NCBI GenBank assembly: GCA_003551155.1
Contig: PUMA01000159.1
Coordinates: 1 to 39,782, forward strand
Reading direction: 5' to 3'
From: Desulfonatronospira sp.
GTDB taxonomy: Bacteria > Desulfobacterota > Desulfovibrionia > Desulfovibrionales > Desulfonatronovibrionaceae
DNA: 39,782 nucleotides
This document shows, piece by piece, positions 1 to 10,266 of the stretch (the stretch's first letter is position 1; every line of letters begins with the position of its first letter). The position numbers and the translations under genes were made by a program. A model generated the notes under the pieces. It did no database searches, was not told the origin of the DNA, and saw nothing but the letters and a program-made list of their open reading frames with translations.

Positions 1-95
1 AGATATCAGCCATTAGTCGGGGGCTTGCTCAGGAGTCGGCTGAAAAGGCTGGGAAGCTTATTTTATCTTAAGTGTTGCTTGACTTTGAAGGTTAA

Positions 96-187
96 ATTTC
101 CTCAACTTTTGCTGTGGATTAGTATAGCATTCTGGATCAATCTCTTTATTACGTGGATGTAAAATCCACACGTTGCGTCGAGGAGCC
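96..187 (+). mobile_element. MITE-like dispersed repeat, copy A
   Basis: Right end GGATGTAAAATCCACACGTTGCGTCGAGGAGCC is nearly identical to copy B (one 1-nt indel and one substitution over 34 nt). The left end shares TTTGCTGTGGA with B. Non-coding. Confidence 0.75.
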
Positions 188-210
188 AAATTTAAAAAAG
201 CGATCTGGAC

Positions 211-246
211 CTAAAAGACCCCTTCACGAGTGAAGGGGTCTTTTAG
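211..246. terminator. Perfect 17-bp inverted-repeat terminator, potentially bidirectional
   Basis: CTAAAAGACCCCTTCAC-GA-GTGAAGGGGTCTTTTAG; perfect stem with A/T-rich outer ends, overlapping the stop codon of the minus-strand CDS. Confidence 0.85.
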
Positions 247-779
247 CTAATGGCTATATATTCCTCTTCCTGAATGCTCTGCTGTACCTGGCGCATCAAT
301 TCCCGGGCCTGTTTCAGCTTTTCCTGCTGTTCGGGGGAAACCTGGGTGCCTACATAGTCGGCCTTCTGGGACATTTCTTCCAGCATACCTCCCAGGACCA
401 TGTTTCTGACCACTCCAGGCAGATTCTCCAGTTCAGCGATCCTGGCATCCATTGCGGCCACTTCTTGAGTTGCCTGCTCCACCTTCTGAGTTGCCTGCTC
501 CACTTTCTGGGTTACATCTCCCAGGCTTTTGTCCATCCTGTCATCCATATCTTGGACCATGGACCTTGTTTCCTCAATCAGGCCAACCTGCTCGGAAACC
601 TCATTGACCTTGGAATTAACAGTGTAATAAAAAATGACCAACAGGAACACGGCCAGCACTGAAATTACAAGAGCCACCTTGCCCATATCCTGTTTGACTC
701 CACCTACCTCATCCGCGGAAAAACTGGGATTGCCGTCGCTCTGTTCTTCGCCGACGGGCTTTATTTTCTCCTGGGACAT
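243..779 (-). CDS. Single-pass membrane protein with long coiled-coil, uncharacterised
   Basis: 178-aa ORF with strong RBS (AAAGGAGG). One TM segment (VALVISVLAVFLLVIFYYTV) followed by heptad-rich coiled coil. Confidence 0.8.
   Translation of the reverse strand: MSQEKIKPVGEEQSDGNPSFSADEVGGVKQDMGKVALVISVLAVFLLVIFYYTVNSKVNEVSEQVGLIEETRSMVQDMDDRMDKSLGDVTQKVEQATQKVEQATQEVAAMDARIAELENLPGVVRNMVLGGMLEEMSQKADYVGTQVSPEQQEKLKQARELMRQVQQSIQEEEYIAIS
467..508. repeat. 21-bp tandem duplication (2 units) in the coiled-coil coding region
   Basis: GAGTTGCCTGCTCCACCTTCT / GAGTTGCCTGCTCCACTTTCT, one mismatch; encodes two consecutive heptads KVEQATQ. Confidence 0.8.
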
Positions 780-842
780 TACCTGAAAACCTCCTTTAAT
801 GATTTTCCTGCTTTAAGATCTGTGCCCTTTTCTGTTGCCGCT

Positions 843-892
843 GAAAGTCCAGGATTATCCGGAGACATAACCGATAGTCCTGCAAGACTTTC
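843..892. other. Long nested stem-loop in the leader of the 243..779 gene
   Basis: GAAAGTC:GACTTTC, then CAGGA:TCCTG, then TATCCGG:CCGATA (1-nt bulge), with an 8-nt loop AGACATAA. Confidence 0.7.
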
Positions 893-979
893 CTACCTGG
901 TCTTTGCTCAAATGCCTCTACCCGAAAACCCGGGCTATAGCAAGTTTAAAATGCAGGCTTTTCAGAAGGAGGAAAGAGC

Positions 980-1007
980 ATCATAACTTTCTGAGATAAA
1001 TCAACAA
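980..1007 (-). promoter_or_regulatory. Candidate sigma70-like promoter for the 243..779 gene
   Basis: On minus strand: TTGTTG - 16 nt - TATGAT. Implies a leader of roughly 190 nt. Confidence 0.4.
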
Positions 1008-1318
1008 CATTAATATTTACTGGTTGGGTTCCAGGCCAGGACCTTCAAAAAAAGGTTTTTTTTCAGGTTCAGGTCCAAGGCGGATGCAGGCTGGCATGAA
1101 AAAGCTCCGTCTGAATGTCAGAAATGTTCAGGATTATAAAGATTTCTTGTGCTCCCCCCTTTTTTCAGAAATGATTTGTCCCACGGTCAAAGCATATCCG
1201 GTCTTGATTTTTTGGTCAGGATAATTAAGATCCTCTCTGTACCTTGAGCAGGCTGAACGCGTCTCGGGGGTTTTATTCCCTGCACATTATCCTGCAGTTT
1301 AACCATAATGAGGATGTT

Positions 1319-2632
1319 ATGGCCATAAGAATGAAAAAAGGATTCTGGATATTCCTGGTCCTGGTGCTGGCCGCCGGACTGGGCTATGTTTACGTGTTTC
1401 ATGTGGACCAGGAAAAACCAGTTGTACAGGCTTTTCCTGAAGAAACCCATACCAACGGTGACGAACCTCTTGAGATCCGTGTTCATGATCCCGGCCTGGG
1501 CCTTAGAAGCGTGGAAATATCCGTTATCCAGGGCCAGGAAGTCAAAAAGACCGTCCTGGAGGAACTGGGTGCAGGTGTACACGACTGGTCATCCTTCATT
1601 GACCTGCCCGATCTGGTCCAGGGAGAATTTACTCTGCAGATCAGAGCAGTGGACCGTTCTATTCTCAACTGGGGGCGGGGCAATGTTTCCGAGCTTTCCC
1701 GGACCATGGTCTTTGACAGCATACCACCGTCCATTTCCATGGTGAGCAATGTACACAATCTGAACCAGGGTGGAGCAGGGCTGGTTATATATTCCCTGTC
1801 CAAGGAAGCACAACACACCGGGGTAAGAATTGGAGACTATTTTTTTCCGGCCCTGAAACAACCGGATGGAAATTACTATTGTCTTTTCGCCTTTCCCTAT
1901 GACGCTGATCCGACAGGGGATATTCCCCGTATCGAGGCCAGGGACAGGGCGGGAAATGAACAGGTATCAGGTTTCAATTATCACGTAAATCCCCGTTCTT
2001 TCAGACAGGCCCGGCTGAACATCAGCGACAACTTCCTGCGCTCCCAGATGCCCCAGTTTGAGAGCCATTTTCCTGATGAGAACGATTTCTTCGAGGTTTT
2101 TCTGCTGGTCAACCGGGACCTGAGAGAAAAGAACCGCGCCAGGATCAAGGAAATAGCCGCCAGGACCTCTGCAGATCTGAGTCTGGACAGCCCGATGCTG
2201 CGTAAGCCCAATTCCGCACAGATGGCCGGGTTCGCTGATCACAGGACATACTACTATAACGACGAAGAAGTGGACCGCCAGGTGCACATGGGCGTGGATC
2301 TGGCTTCCACAGCCCAGGCCCCTGTACCGGCAGCGGGTGGTGGACGCGTGGTATTTACCGGAGATCTGGGCATTTACGGACAGACTGTAGTCCTGGATCA
2401 CGGTCTGGGTCTCCAGACCCTGTACGCTCATCTGAGCAGCGTCCACGTCCAGGAGGAAGAGGAAGTCGAGCGGGGACAGAACCTCGGCCGGACAGGGACC
2501 ACGGGCCTGGCTGTGGGAGATCATCTGCACTTCGAGGTTCTGGTTTCCGGAGTTTCAGTCAACCCGGTGGAGTGGTGGGACCCCAGCTGGCTGGAAAACA
2601 ATATTTTCAGTAAACTGAAGCCTAAGGATTAA
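1319..2632 (+). CDS. M23 family (LytM-type) metallopeptidase, membrane-anchored
   Basis: N-terminal TM. HMGVDL and GDHLHFEV motifs of peptidase M23. Start refined to ATG 1319 after GAGG RBS. Confidence 0.88.
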   Translation: MAIRMKKGFWIFLVLVLAAGLGYVYVFHVDQEKPVVQAFPEETHTNGDEPLEIRVHDPGLGLRSVEISVIQGQEVKKTVLEELGAGVHDWSSFIDLPDLVQGEFTLQIRAVDRSILNWGRGNVSELSRTMVFDSIPPSISMVSNVHNLNQGGAGLVIYSLSKEAQHTGVRIGDYFFPALKQPDGNYYCLFAFPYDADPTGDIPRIEARDRAGNEQVSGFNYHVNPRSFRQARLNISDNFLRSQMPQFESHFPDENDFFEVFLLVNRDLREKNRARIKEIAARTSADLSLDSPMLRKPNSAQMAGFADHRTYYYNDEEVDRQVHMGVDLASTAQAPVPAAGGGRVVFTGDLGIYGQTVVLDHGLGLQTLYAHLSSVHVQEEEEVERGQNLGRTGTTGLAVGDHLHFEVLVSGVSVNPVEWWDPSWLENNIFSKLKPKD

Positions 2633-2658
2633 CCGGAGTTTTTCGGCTGGGGGGTTTC

Positions 2659-2720
2659 CCTTACGTAAGGCATGGCCTTTCTCCCCGGTTCCTTATCAAT
2701 GCATGTTAGTGATGCATCAC
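2659..2720. repeat. Two perfect 12-bp palindromes in a convergent gene gap
   Basis: CCTTACGTAAGG (2659-2670) and GTGATGCATCAC (2709-2720). Confidence 0.7.
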
Positions 2721-5632
2721 AGCAGCCTGAACCTGTTTTCCAGATTCAGCTCATGAGCATGCTGTTCAATCTGTTCCTGGGCTCCCAGGATGCAAATGAC
2801 ACCCTGACCCTGCTTCAGAGCTTTATCCAGGGACATGCCGAAATCCCTGAAATCTTCAGCCCATGCATCAAGTACCTGATCCCTTATGCTCTGGCGGTAT
2901 TCATCAGTTATTCTTGTCAGATATCTAACCATTGAAGAAAGACCCTTGGCATCGGGCAGCTGATAACTGTCCATTTCCCCGATGGCACCGATGACAGCTT
3001 TTTCCACTTCATCAGGGTCCAGCTCCTCCCGGGCAAGGTACCTGCCTGATTCTTGGAAAGCCTGCAGTGTTTCCAGAATATTGGGATCCCTGTAAGATGA
3101 GAAAGCCATAACATTGCAGAAATGGTCGTAACTGCCAAAGGCCCCGTATGCTCCGCCCTGGACACGGATTTTGTCCCACAGCCAGCTGGCCCGCAAAAAT
3201 CTGGCAGCTGCCATGGCTGCTCCGTCAAACCGGTATCCGGCTGATTCAAGGTCCACTGCCCGGCCCACATAGTTGACCATGGCAGGAATATACATGGCTT
3301 CGTTGCCCGGGGCGCAACTCCACTTCCATTTGCTCCTGGAAATGTCAGGATCGGGAAACGGGGCTAAAAAGCCGTCAACAGCAGCAAGGTACTGGGTCAA
3401 AAGTTTCTGTTCAGCAGTCAGATTGAGCAGGAGAGCCTTTCTTTGCAGCAATAGTTCCTTGATTTGGTGCAGATCCCTGAGTACCAGGTTCCATTTTTTG
3501 TCAATTTTTTCAATAAGATGTCTTAAAAAGAGCAGGTAGCTCACCCCGGACATATGTTCCTGGGCCCAGTCAGCTTCGGAATATCTGGCCTTGAGGCGCA
3601 TGCCCACCACCCGGTGACCGGATGGTATCAGAGCCTGCTCCATTCCGGCCTTTTCCTCCAGGACCAGCTGCCTGAAGCGCTCCTTATTGTCCAGATGGAC
3701 GGAAAAGAGTATTTCCCTGAGAATGTCCAGCATGTCAGGAACCCTGTCCTGAAGGGATTTTCCCCTTAAAAAAAGACAGCAGACACAGTCCTTTTCTTCC
3801 AGCACTGAATGGGCAAAAGGCACAGGGACAATGCCTCCGGTGAGCCGCCTGATCCTTGTGGTCAACCGGACATAATCCTCGCGTTCAGTGCCCATCTCCA
3901 GGAGAGCGCGACCGAACAGGGGCACGTAAGACAGGTATTTCTGAGGCAGAAAATGCAGGTCAAGGCCCAGATCCAGATAAAAAATGCCGGCAGTGGGCTG
4001 AGGATGCAGCAGCAGGCGTACTCCGTGCATGTCCCGCTCCTGCCTGGGAATGCTAGTGATCTTGGGCTCCAGGTCGACCCTCTTCAGCCTGGGGATTTTG
4101 GCAAGTTCCCCGGGGTCGTCATGCTTCTGCTGCCAGCGCAGAATATTGCGGGTTTCCTGCACCAGTTTTTCAGTTTCCTCCAGATCCAGAGTTTGCCTGA
4201 TCTTCTCCAGCCTGCGGGTTTCCATGTCCTGGATTCTGCGTTCCATATCCGGATCAGGCTTGAGAACTACAACGGTTCTGTGCTGGTTATCCAGTAAATG
4301 CGTCTGGATCAGATCTTCAAAGACCTTTTCTCCCCGGTCGACCCTCTGTTTCAGTTGATCCAGGATTTCAGAGAACTCCAGGAGAATGAAAGGGCTTTGA
4401 TCATAGAGCCAGGTGCTCAAAGCCCTGAACATGACCGCCAGACCCCTGGGAAAGGACCCGGTGTTGTTTTCCCGCAGGGCGAATTCAACACTGCTCAGAG
4501 AGGCTCTGACCACTTCAGGGTCAATGCCGTCCCGGGCCAGCTTATGCAGGGTATCCTGTATCAATCGCTCCAGCCGGTCCAGATTCTCAGAAAGCACCCC
4601 CTTCATGCCCGTGGAATAGTACATCTGCCGGATGTCGTTTTCCAGGCCTACCCCGGCCAGATCTTCGCCGAGGCCGGATTCTATAAGTGTTTGGCGCAGG
4701 GGGGAAGCAGGCATACCGGTGAGAATAAAGTCCAGGATGCGTAAACCAAGGTTCAGCCCGGGGTCAAAAGTTTCCGGGAGCAGCCAGTTCATGGTCAGGA
4801 AGCATTTGGGATTGCTTTCCAGAGAAGCGCTGTAGCCGCTCTCAACCCGCAGGCCCAGATTTTTTGGTGCCTGGATCCTGATTTCCGAGTTCACGTCCAG
4901 GGGTTCAAAAAGGTCCAGGTAGGCTGCAAGTCTGTACAGTCTTTCTGTTTCAGGATCATCGCCGTAAAAAAAGATCCAGGCGTTGGAAGGATGGTAGTAG
5001 CGCCGGTGAAAATCCAGGAAATTGTCATAAGTGAGCTCAGGAATTTCCTCGGGCCGCCCACCTGAGTCCAGGCCGTAGGTGGAGTCAGGGAAAATGGACT
5101 GCTGGGAGTATTCAGCCAGCAGACTGTCAGGAGAGGAATAGGCGCCTTTCATTTCATTATACACCACCCCCTTGAACTTAAGAGGGGCATCCGGTGATTT
5201 AAGCTCCAGATGCCATCCCTCCTGGGCAAAAATCTGTCTGGATATCCTGGGGAAAAACACTGCATCCAGGTATACGTCCATGAGGTTGTACAGGTCCTGC
5301 CTGTTCTGACTGGCCACTGGATAACAGGTCTTGTCCGGAAAGGTCATGGCGTTGAGAAAGGTCTGCAGCGAGCTTTTCAGAAGCTCCACAAAGGGCTCTT
5401 TGACCTTGTACTTGCGTGAACCACACAGTACCGAATGCTCCAGGATATGGGGCAGTCCTGTGTTGTCCCTGGGCGGGGTCCTGAAATTGATGCTGAAGAC
5501 CTTGTTTTCATCCTGATTGGTCAAGGACAGTATCCTGGCACCGGTTTTTGTGTGAGAAAAAAGCCTGGCCAGTGAATTGATTTCCGCAATCTTTCTTTCT
5601 TCAATGAGCATGAATTTTTTATTGCAATTCAC
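2717..5632 (-). CDS. Insulinase-like peptidase, M16C (presequence protease-type)
   Basis: HILEH (HxxEH) zinc motif, ~970 aa. Likely GTG start at 5632 preceded by GGAGGAAAA. Confidence 0.9.
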   Translation of the reverse strand: MNCNKKFMLIEERKIAEINSLARLFSHTKTGARILSLTNQDENKVFSINFRTPPRDNTGLPHILEHSVLCGSRKYKVKEPFVELLKSSLQTFLNAMTFPDKTCYPVASQNRQDLYNLMDVYLDAVFFPRISRQIFAQEGWHLELKSPDAPLKFKGVVYNEMKGAYSSPDSLLAEYSQQSIFPDSTYGLDSGGRPEEIPELTYDNFLDFHRRYYHPSNAWIFFYGDDPETERLYRLAAYLDLFEPLDVNSEIRIQAPKNLGLRVESGYSASLESNPKCFLTMNWLLPETFDPGLNLGLRILDFILTGMPASPLRQTLIESGLGEDLAGVGLENDIRQMYYSTGMKGVLSENLDRLERLIQDTLHKLARDGIDPEVVRASLSSVEFALRENNTGSFPRGLAVMFRALSTWLYDQSPFILLEFSEILDQLKQRVDRGEKVFEDLIQTHLLDNQHRTVVVLKPDPDMERRIQDMETRRLEKIRQTLDLEETEKLVQETRNILRWQQKHDDPGELAKIPRLKRVDLEPKITSIPRQERDMHGVRLLLHPQPTAGIFYLDLGLDLHFLPQKYLSYVPLFGRALLEMGTEREDYVRLTTRIRRLTGGIVPVPFAHSVLEEKDCVCCLFLRGKSLQDRVPDMLDILREILFSVHLDNKERFRQLVLEEKAGMEQALIPSGHRVVGMRLKARYSEADWAQEHMSGVSYLLFLRHLIEKIDKKWNLVLRDLHQIKELLLQRKALLLNLTAEQKLLTQYLAAVDGFLAPFPDPDISRSKWKWSCAPGNEAMYIPAMVNYVGRAVDLESAGYRFDGAAMAAARFLRASWLWDKIRVQGGAYGAFGSYDHFCNVMAFSSYRDPNILETLQAFQESGRYLAREELDPDEVEKAVIGAIGEMDSYQLPDAKGLSSMVRYLTRITDEYRQSIRDQVLDAWAEDFRDFGMSLDKALKQGQGVICILGAQEQIEQHAHELNLENRFRLL

Positions 5633-5953
5633 TTTTCCTCCAGTTCGCAAAAAATGGTTCTTTTCGTGCCGGCCTGCTGCTATGCGCTTAACTGGACCAG
5701 CCGGGCAGTCTAAAAGGCCGCCCTTGCCGGAAAGTAAGGGTTTACCGGCAATGACCGGCTTGAAGGGCCAGATTATGGACATGTCCCAAGGCGGTCTTTA
5801 TTGTCAAATGCTCTGGAATCAGGCATACATAGTTGTATTCGACCTTAAACACAACCAGTCCGAGCCACTGTTTTTTACATGCAGGCTCTGTCTTCTGGCC
5901 GTAAGACTTGACTTCACTGTTTTAATAAGACAAAATTTTTGTTTATCTTCTGA

Positions 5954-5959
5954 TATAAT
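5954..5959 (+). promoter_or_regulatory. Candidate extended -10 promoter for ileS
   Basis: TGATATAAT (TGnTATAAT) 31 bp upstream of the ileS ATG. Confidence 0.45.
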
Positions 5960-5990
5960 GTAATTGAATAGCTACACTAAAGGTAAGTTC

Positions 5991-8819
5991 ATGTCTAATT
6001 TCAAAAAAACCCTGAACCTTCCCAGGACTACTTTCCCCATGAGGGCCAGCCTGACGTCCAACGAGCCCCGCATACTTGATTTCTGGCAGGAAGCAGACGC
6101 GTATCAGGAAATGGTTCAGGCCGGCAGAGACTGTCCCCGCTACGTGCTCCATGACGGGCCGCCTTATGCCAACGGGCATATTCACATGGGTACCGCCATG
6201 AACAAGGTGCTCAAGGATATGATCGTCAAGTCCAAAAATTTCCAGGGTTTTCGCGCTGAATATGTACCCGGCTGGGACTGTCACGGCCTGCCCATAGAGC
6301 ACAAGGTGGATCAGGAATTAAGGGCCAAAGGCAAGCAGGTGCCGCCCCTTACAGTGCGCAGGCTGTGCCGTGAATACGCCAGCAAATATCTGGATATCCA
6401 GCGCAATGAATTCAAGAGGCTGGGAGTATTCGGAAAATGGGACGATCCCTACCTGACCATGCATCCATCCTATGAGGCCTCCATTGCCAGGGAACTGGGT
6501 CGGTTCATGGAAAAGGGTCAGGTGATCCGGGGGAAAAAGCCCATCTACTGGTGCATGGACTGCAGGACAGCCCTGGCTGAAGCGGAGGTGGAATACTCGA
6601 TGCACACCTCTCCTTCAATCCACGTATCCTTTCCCCTTGATGATCCGGGTCTTCACAAGGTATTCCCCCGGGCGGAGCCTGACAGAACCTATGCCCTTAT
6701 CTGGACCACAACCCCGTGGACTCTGCCCGGAAACACTGCTGTCGCAGTTCATCCGGACCTGGAGTACTCCCTTATCCTGGTCAAGGGGGAATATTTCGTT
6801 GTGGCCAGTGAACTGGTGAAAGACAGCGCTTCTGTTCTGCAGTGGCATGATTACTCTGAAGTCGGCAGGGTGCGGGGCCGTGATCTGGAAGGCCTTCTGA
6901 CCCGCCATCCTTTTCTGGAAAGGGTCTCGCCCGTTGTGCTTGCCCAGCATGTTACCCTGGAAAGCGGGACTGGACTGGTGCATACAGCTCCTGGCCACGG
7001 ACGAGAAGATTATGATACGGGACTCAAGTATGGCCTGGAAGTGATCTCTCCTCTGGATGACCAGGGCCGCTTTGATGAGTCCGTGCCTTTGCTGTCCGGA
7101 AAAAACGTGCATGAAGCAAACCCCCTGGTAATCAACAGACTCAAAGAGCTGGGTCTTCTGCCGGCCCAGAAGAAACAGAGCCACTCATATCCCCATTGCT
7201 GGCGCTGCAAGCAGCCTGTGATTTTCAGGGCAACCACCCAGTGGTTCATCGCCATGGAAAGGAACGGTCTCCGCCAGAAGGCCCTGGAGGCCATCAAAAA
7301 CCATGTCAACTGGATTCCGGCCTGGGGACGGGAGCGCATCTACTCCATGGTTGAACAGCGCCCTGACTGGTGCATCTCCAGGCAGAGAAACTGGGGCGTG
7401 CCCATAGTGGCCCTGTTGTGCACCCAATGCGACTTTGCCTATACTGATCCGGACTGGTTTTTCTCCATGGTCGAGCGGTTCGAAAACCACGAACGAGGCT
7501 GTGACTACTGGTTTGAAGCCCAGGTCCGGGATATTGTCCCCCCTGGCCTGGTATGCCCCCGGTGCGGTACTGATAAATGGCAGATGGAGGATGATATCCT
7601 GGATGTCTGGTTCGATTCAGGTACCAGCTTTGCAGCGGTTCTGGAGAAAAGGCCGGAATGCTTTTTCCCCGCGGACATGTACCTGGAAGGGACTGACCAG
7701 CACCGGGGCTGGTTTCACAGCTCCCTGCTGGCTGCTGTGGGCACCAGGGACACGCCTCCGTACAGGACGGTGCTGACTCATGGTTATGTTGTGGACGGAG
7801 AGGGACGCAAGATGTCCAAGTCTCTGGGCAATGTCATTGCTCCCCAGGAAATCATAGACAGGTACGGGGCAGAAATTCTGCGCATCTGGGTGGCTGCCGT
7901 AGACTACCAGGAGGATGTCCGCCTTTCTGATGAGATCCTGACCAGGCTGGTGGATGCATATCGCAGAATCAGAAACACCTGCCGCTTTATCCTGGGCAAT
8001 CTTTATGATTTTGATCCGGTCCGGGACATGGTCAGATACCGGGACATGCACTCTCTGGACCGTTATGCCCTGCACCTGGTCATGGAGAAGGACAGGGCCA
8101 TGTGCAAGGCCTTTGACAGGTTTGAATTTCACAAAGTATACCATAGTCTGCACAACCTTTGCGTGCTGGAGCTTTCTTCTTTTTATCTGGATATAATCAA
8201 GGACCGGCTATATGTTTCAGCCCCGGCCAGTACAGCCCGCAGGTCCGCACAGAGCACCCTGTATTTTATCCTGCAGGTTCTACTGAAAAATATGGCTCCG
8301 GTGCTCAGCTTTACAGCTGAAGAGATCTACCGCCATCTGCCCGATGCTTTAAGAGGTGAGTCCCCGACAGTGTTCGGTTGGCGACCGGTGTTTCCCGGAC
8401 TGGATATCATTGACCAAAAGGAAAAAGAGCTCTGGGACCTGGTAAGCACTGTTAGACAGGAAGTGACCAAGGCCATTGAACCCTGGCGCAAATCCAAGGA
8501 ACTGGGGCACTCTCTGGACAGCCGGGTGGTGCTGTATCTTGACCCGGAAAAGCTTGCATCCCTGCAAACACTGGAATCCCAGCTCAGGGATGTGTTTATT
8601 GTTTCCCGGGCTGATCTGCGTTCCCAGGACCAGGCCGGGAAAGACGCCTTTGTCAGTCAGGAAGTAGAGGGGTTGAGCATTGAAGTATATCGCGCCCCAG
8701 GCGGGAAATGTCCGCGTTGCTGGGTATACAGTGAAAAATTGAATGAATCTTCCGGTGAGAAAGAGGTCTGCCCCAGATGTGCACAGGTTCTGGAGGAACT
8801 GGAAATAGTCACAGAGTGA
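5991..8819 (+). CDS. ileS: Isoleucyl-tRNA synthetase
   Basis: [10 protein letters not shown] (HIGH), KMSKS, C-terminal zinc cysteines CPRCW...CPRC. Confidence 0.97.
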   Translation: MSNFKKTLNLPRTTFPMRASLTSNEPRILDFWQEADAYQEMVQAGRDCPRYVLHDGPPYANGHIHMGTAMNKVLKDMIVKSKNFQGFRAEYVPGWDCHGLPIEHKVDQELRAKGKQVPPLTVRRLCREYASKYLDIQRNEFKRLGVFGKWDDPYLTMHPSYEASIARELGRFMEKGQVIRGKKPIYWCMDCRTALAEAEVEYSMHTSPSIHVSFPLDDPGLHKVFPRAEPDRTYALIWTTTPWTLPGNTAVAVHPDLEYSLILVKGEYFVVASELVKDSASVLQWHDYSEVGRVRGRDLEGLLTRHPFLERVSPVVLAQHVTLESGTGLVHTAPGHGREDYDTGLKYGLEVISPLDDQGRFDESVPLLSGKNVHEANPLVINRLKELGLLPAQKKQSHSYPHCWRCKQPVIFRATTQWFIAMERNGLRQKALEAIKNHVNWIPAWGRERIYSMVEQRPDWCISRQRNWGVPIVALLCTQCDFAYTDPDWFFSMVERFENHERGCDYWFEAQVRDIVPPGLVCPRCGTDKWQMEDDILDVWFDSGTSFAAVLEKRPECFFPADMYLEGTDQHRGWFHSSLLAAVGTRDTPPYRTVLTHGYVVDGEGRKMSKSLGNVIAPQEIIDRYGAEILRIWVAAVDYQEDVRLSDEILTRLVDAYRRIRNTCRFILGNLYDFDPVRDMVRYRDMHSLDRYALHLVMEKDRAMCKAFDRFEFHKVYHSLHNLCVLELSSFYLDIIKDRLYVSAPASTARRSAQSTLYFILQVLLKNMAPVLSFTAEEIYRHLPDALRGESPTVFGWRPVFPGLDIIDQKEKELWDLVSTVRQEVTKAIEPWRKSKELGHSLDSRVVLYLDPEKLASLQTLESQLRDVFIVSRADLRSQDQAGKDAFVSQEVEGLSIEVYRAPGGKCPRCWVYSEKLNESSGEKEVCPRCAQVLEELEIVTE

Positions 8820-8925
8820 AGGTCATCTCATGTTGATCACCGGCATTCGGCCGGTGTATAAGGGCTTGACCGACATTACGGCAACCTGTTTAAAAACCAT
8901 CAGAAATCACAAAGGGAGAAAGAGT

Positions 8926-9420
8926 GTGCCTGCCAAGTATAAACTGGTTCTCGTCCTTTCCGCAGTGGTCCTTTTGCTGGACCAGATAACCAAAATCTGG
9001 ATTGAAAGTAACCTGGCCCTGGGCGAAACCAGAGCAGTGATACCGGGTTTTTTCAACCTGGTCTTTGTCCTGAATAAGGGAGCTGCCTTCGGTTTCCTGG
9101 CCGATCTGGAAGGAGCCCTCAGGACTTATTTTTTCATCGGAGTCACTGGACTGGCAGTGGTTCTGATCATATATCTGCTGAGAACAGTACATCGCCGTGA
9201 TTTTTATCTGTTCACAGCCCTGGGACTTATACTGGGTGGAGCCCTGGGGAACTTGATAGACCGCATCAGGCTGGGCATGGTAATAGATTTCCTGGATTTT
9301 CACCTGGGAAGCCATCACTGGCCTGCATTTAATCTGGCTGATGTTGCCATATCCGTGGGCGCGGTGCTGCTTATAGTCTCCTTTTACAAGAAAAAGCGGT
9401 ATGCAGCCGATTCTGATTGA
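8926..9420 (+). CDS. lspA: Lipoprotein signal peptidase II
   Basis: LLDQITK, NKGAAFGF, GGALGNLIDRI...FNLADVAI motifs. GTG start at 8926 after AAAGGGAGAAAG. Confidence 0.95.
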   Translation: MPAKYKLVLVLSAVVLLLDQITKIWIESNLALGETRAVIPGFFNLVFVLNKGAAFGFLADLEGALRTYFFIGVTGLAVVLIIYLLRTVHRRDFYLFTALGLILGGALGNLIDRIRLGMVIDFLDFHLGSHHWPAFNLADVAISVGAVLLIVSFYKKKRYAADSD

Positions 9421-10156
9421 AATAGGCGGCATAAGCATCTTTGCCTTTGGTTTTTTCATAGCCACCGCCTATCTTCTGGGCATGGCCTGGACCATGCGCG
9501 AAGCAGGGCAGAAAGGACTGGACCCCGGACTTGTACTTGAGTTCGGCTTCTATGTCCTGCTGGCTGGACTCTTGGGAGCCAGGGTGCTGCATGTGCTTGT
9601 TCACCCGGGGAACATCTCTGCTGAACCATGGAGCATCTTCAGGTTCTGGGATGGAGGTCTTGATTTTCTGGGCGGGGCCTTGCTGGGCTCAGGGGTTCTG
9701 ATTATTTACCTGCTGGGAAAAAAACAGGATGTTCTGGCCTGGCTTGACGCGCTGGCTCCCGGTGTGGCTCTGGGTCTTATTCTGGGGTGGACCGGGTGTT
9801 TTTTTGCCGGCTGTGGTTTCGGAAGCCCCACAGATCTGCCCTGGGGTGTGACCTACACACATCCCGGCTCCCTGGCCCCGCTCTTTGTGCAGGTGCACCC
9901 CATTCAGATTTATTATGCCCTGGGGTCCCTGGCAATATTTACAGTGCTTGTTCTTTTCAAGAACAGGCCGAATATGACCGGCCAGCTTGCACTTCTTTTT
10001 TTAATCCTGTATGCTGTATTAAATACAGGGGTTGATTTTTTCCGGGATGGTCATCAGGAACTGGTCTGGCTTTTCAGTTTTAACCAGATCATATATCTGA
10101 CGTTTTTTTTCACTGGCATGGGGCTTTTTTTGGGGAGGAAAAAGGGAGCAGGCTGA
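9401..10156 (+). CDS. lgt: Prolipoprotein diacylglyceryl transferase
   Basis: Lgt topology and motifs (GLLGARVLHVL, GGLDFLGG, GRxGCFxAGCGFG-like, HPIQIYYALG). Overlaps lspA by 20 nt. Confidence 0.93.
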   Translation: MQPILIEIGGISIFAFGFFIATAYLLGMAWTMREAGQKGLDPGLVLEFGFYVLLAGLLGARVLHVLVHPGNISAEPWSIFRFWDGGLDFLGGALLGSGVLIIYLLGKKQDVLAWLDALAPGVALGLILGWTGCFFAGCGFGSPTDLPWGVTYTHPGSLAPLFVQVHPIQIYYALGSLAIFTVLVLFKNRPNMTGQLALLFLILYAVLNTGVDFFRDGHQELVWLFSFNQIIYLTFFFTGMGLFLGRKKGAG

Positions 10157-10215
10157 CTGCTCTGTCTGTCAAGCCCCGCCTCTGAAAGCCTGAAATGGAA
10201 ACAGCCGGTCAGAAC

Positions 10216-10245
10216 TTGAACCATTCCTTTTGAGCAGGTTATAAT
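10216..10245 (+). promoter_or_regulatory. Candidate sigma70 promoter
   Basis: TTGAAC - 18 nt - TATAAT, 22 bp upstream of the ATG at 10267. Confidence 0.5.
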
Positions 10246-10266
10246 AGTTTAAAAAGACATAAAATC

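Noticed and set aside
465-662. 65-aa + strand ORF opposite the coiled-coil gene
   Set aside because: Antisense reading of the 21-bp tandem repeat; Leu/His-rich artefact.
1024-1224. 66-aa ORF in the divergent intergenic region
   Set aside because: No RBS, composition not protein-like, contains a poly-A/poly-T stretch more consistent with leader DNA.
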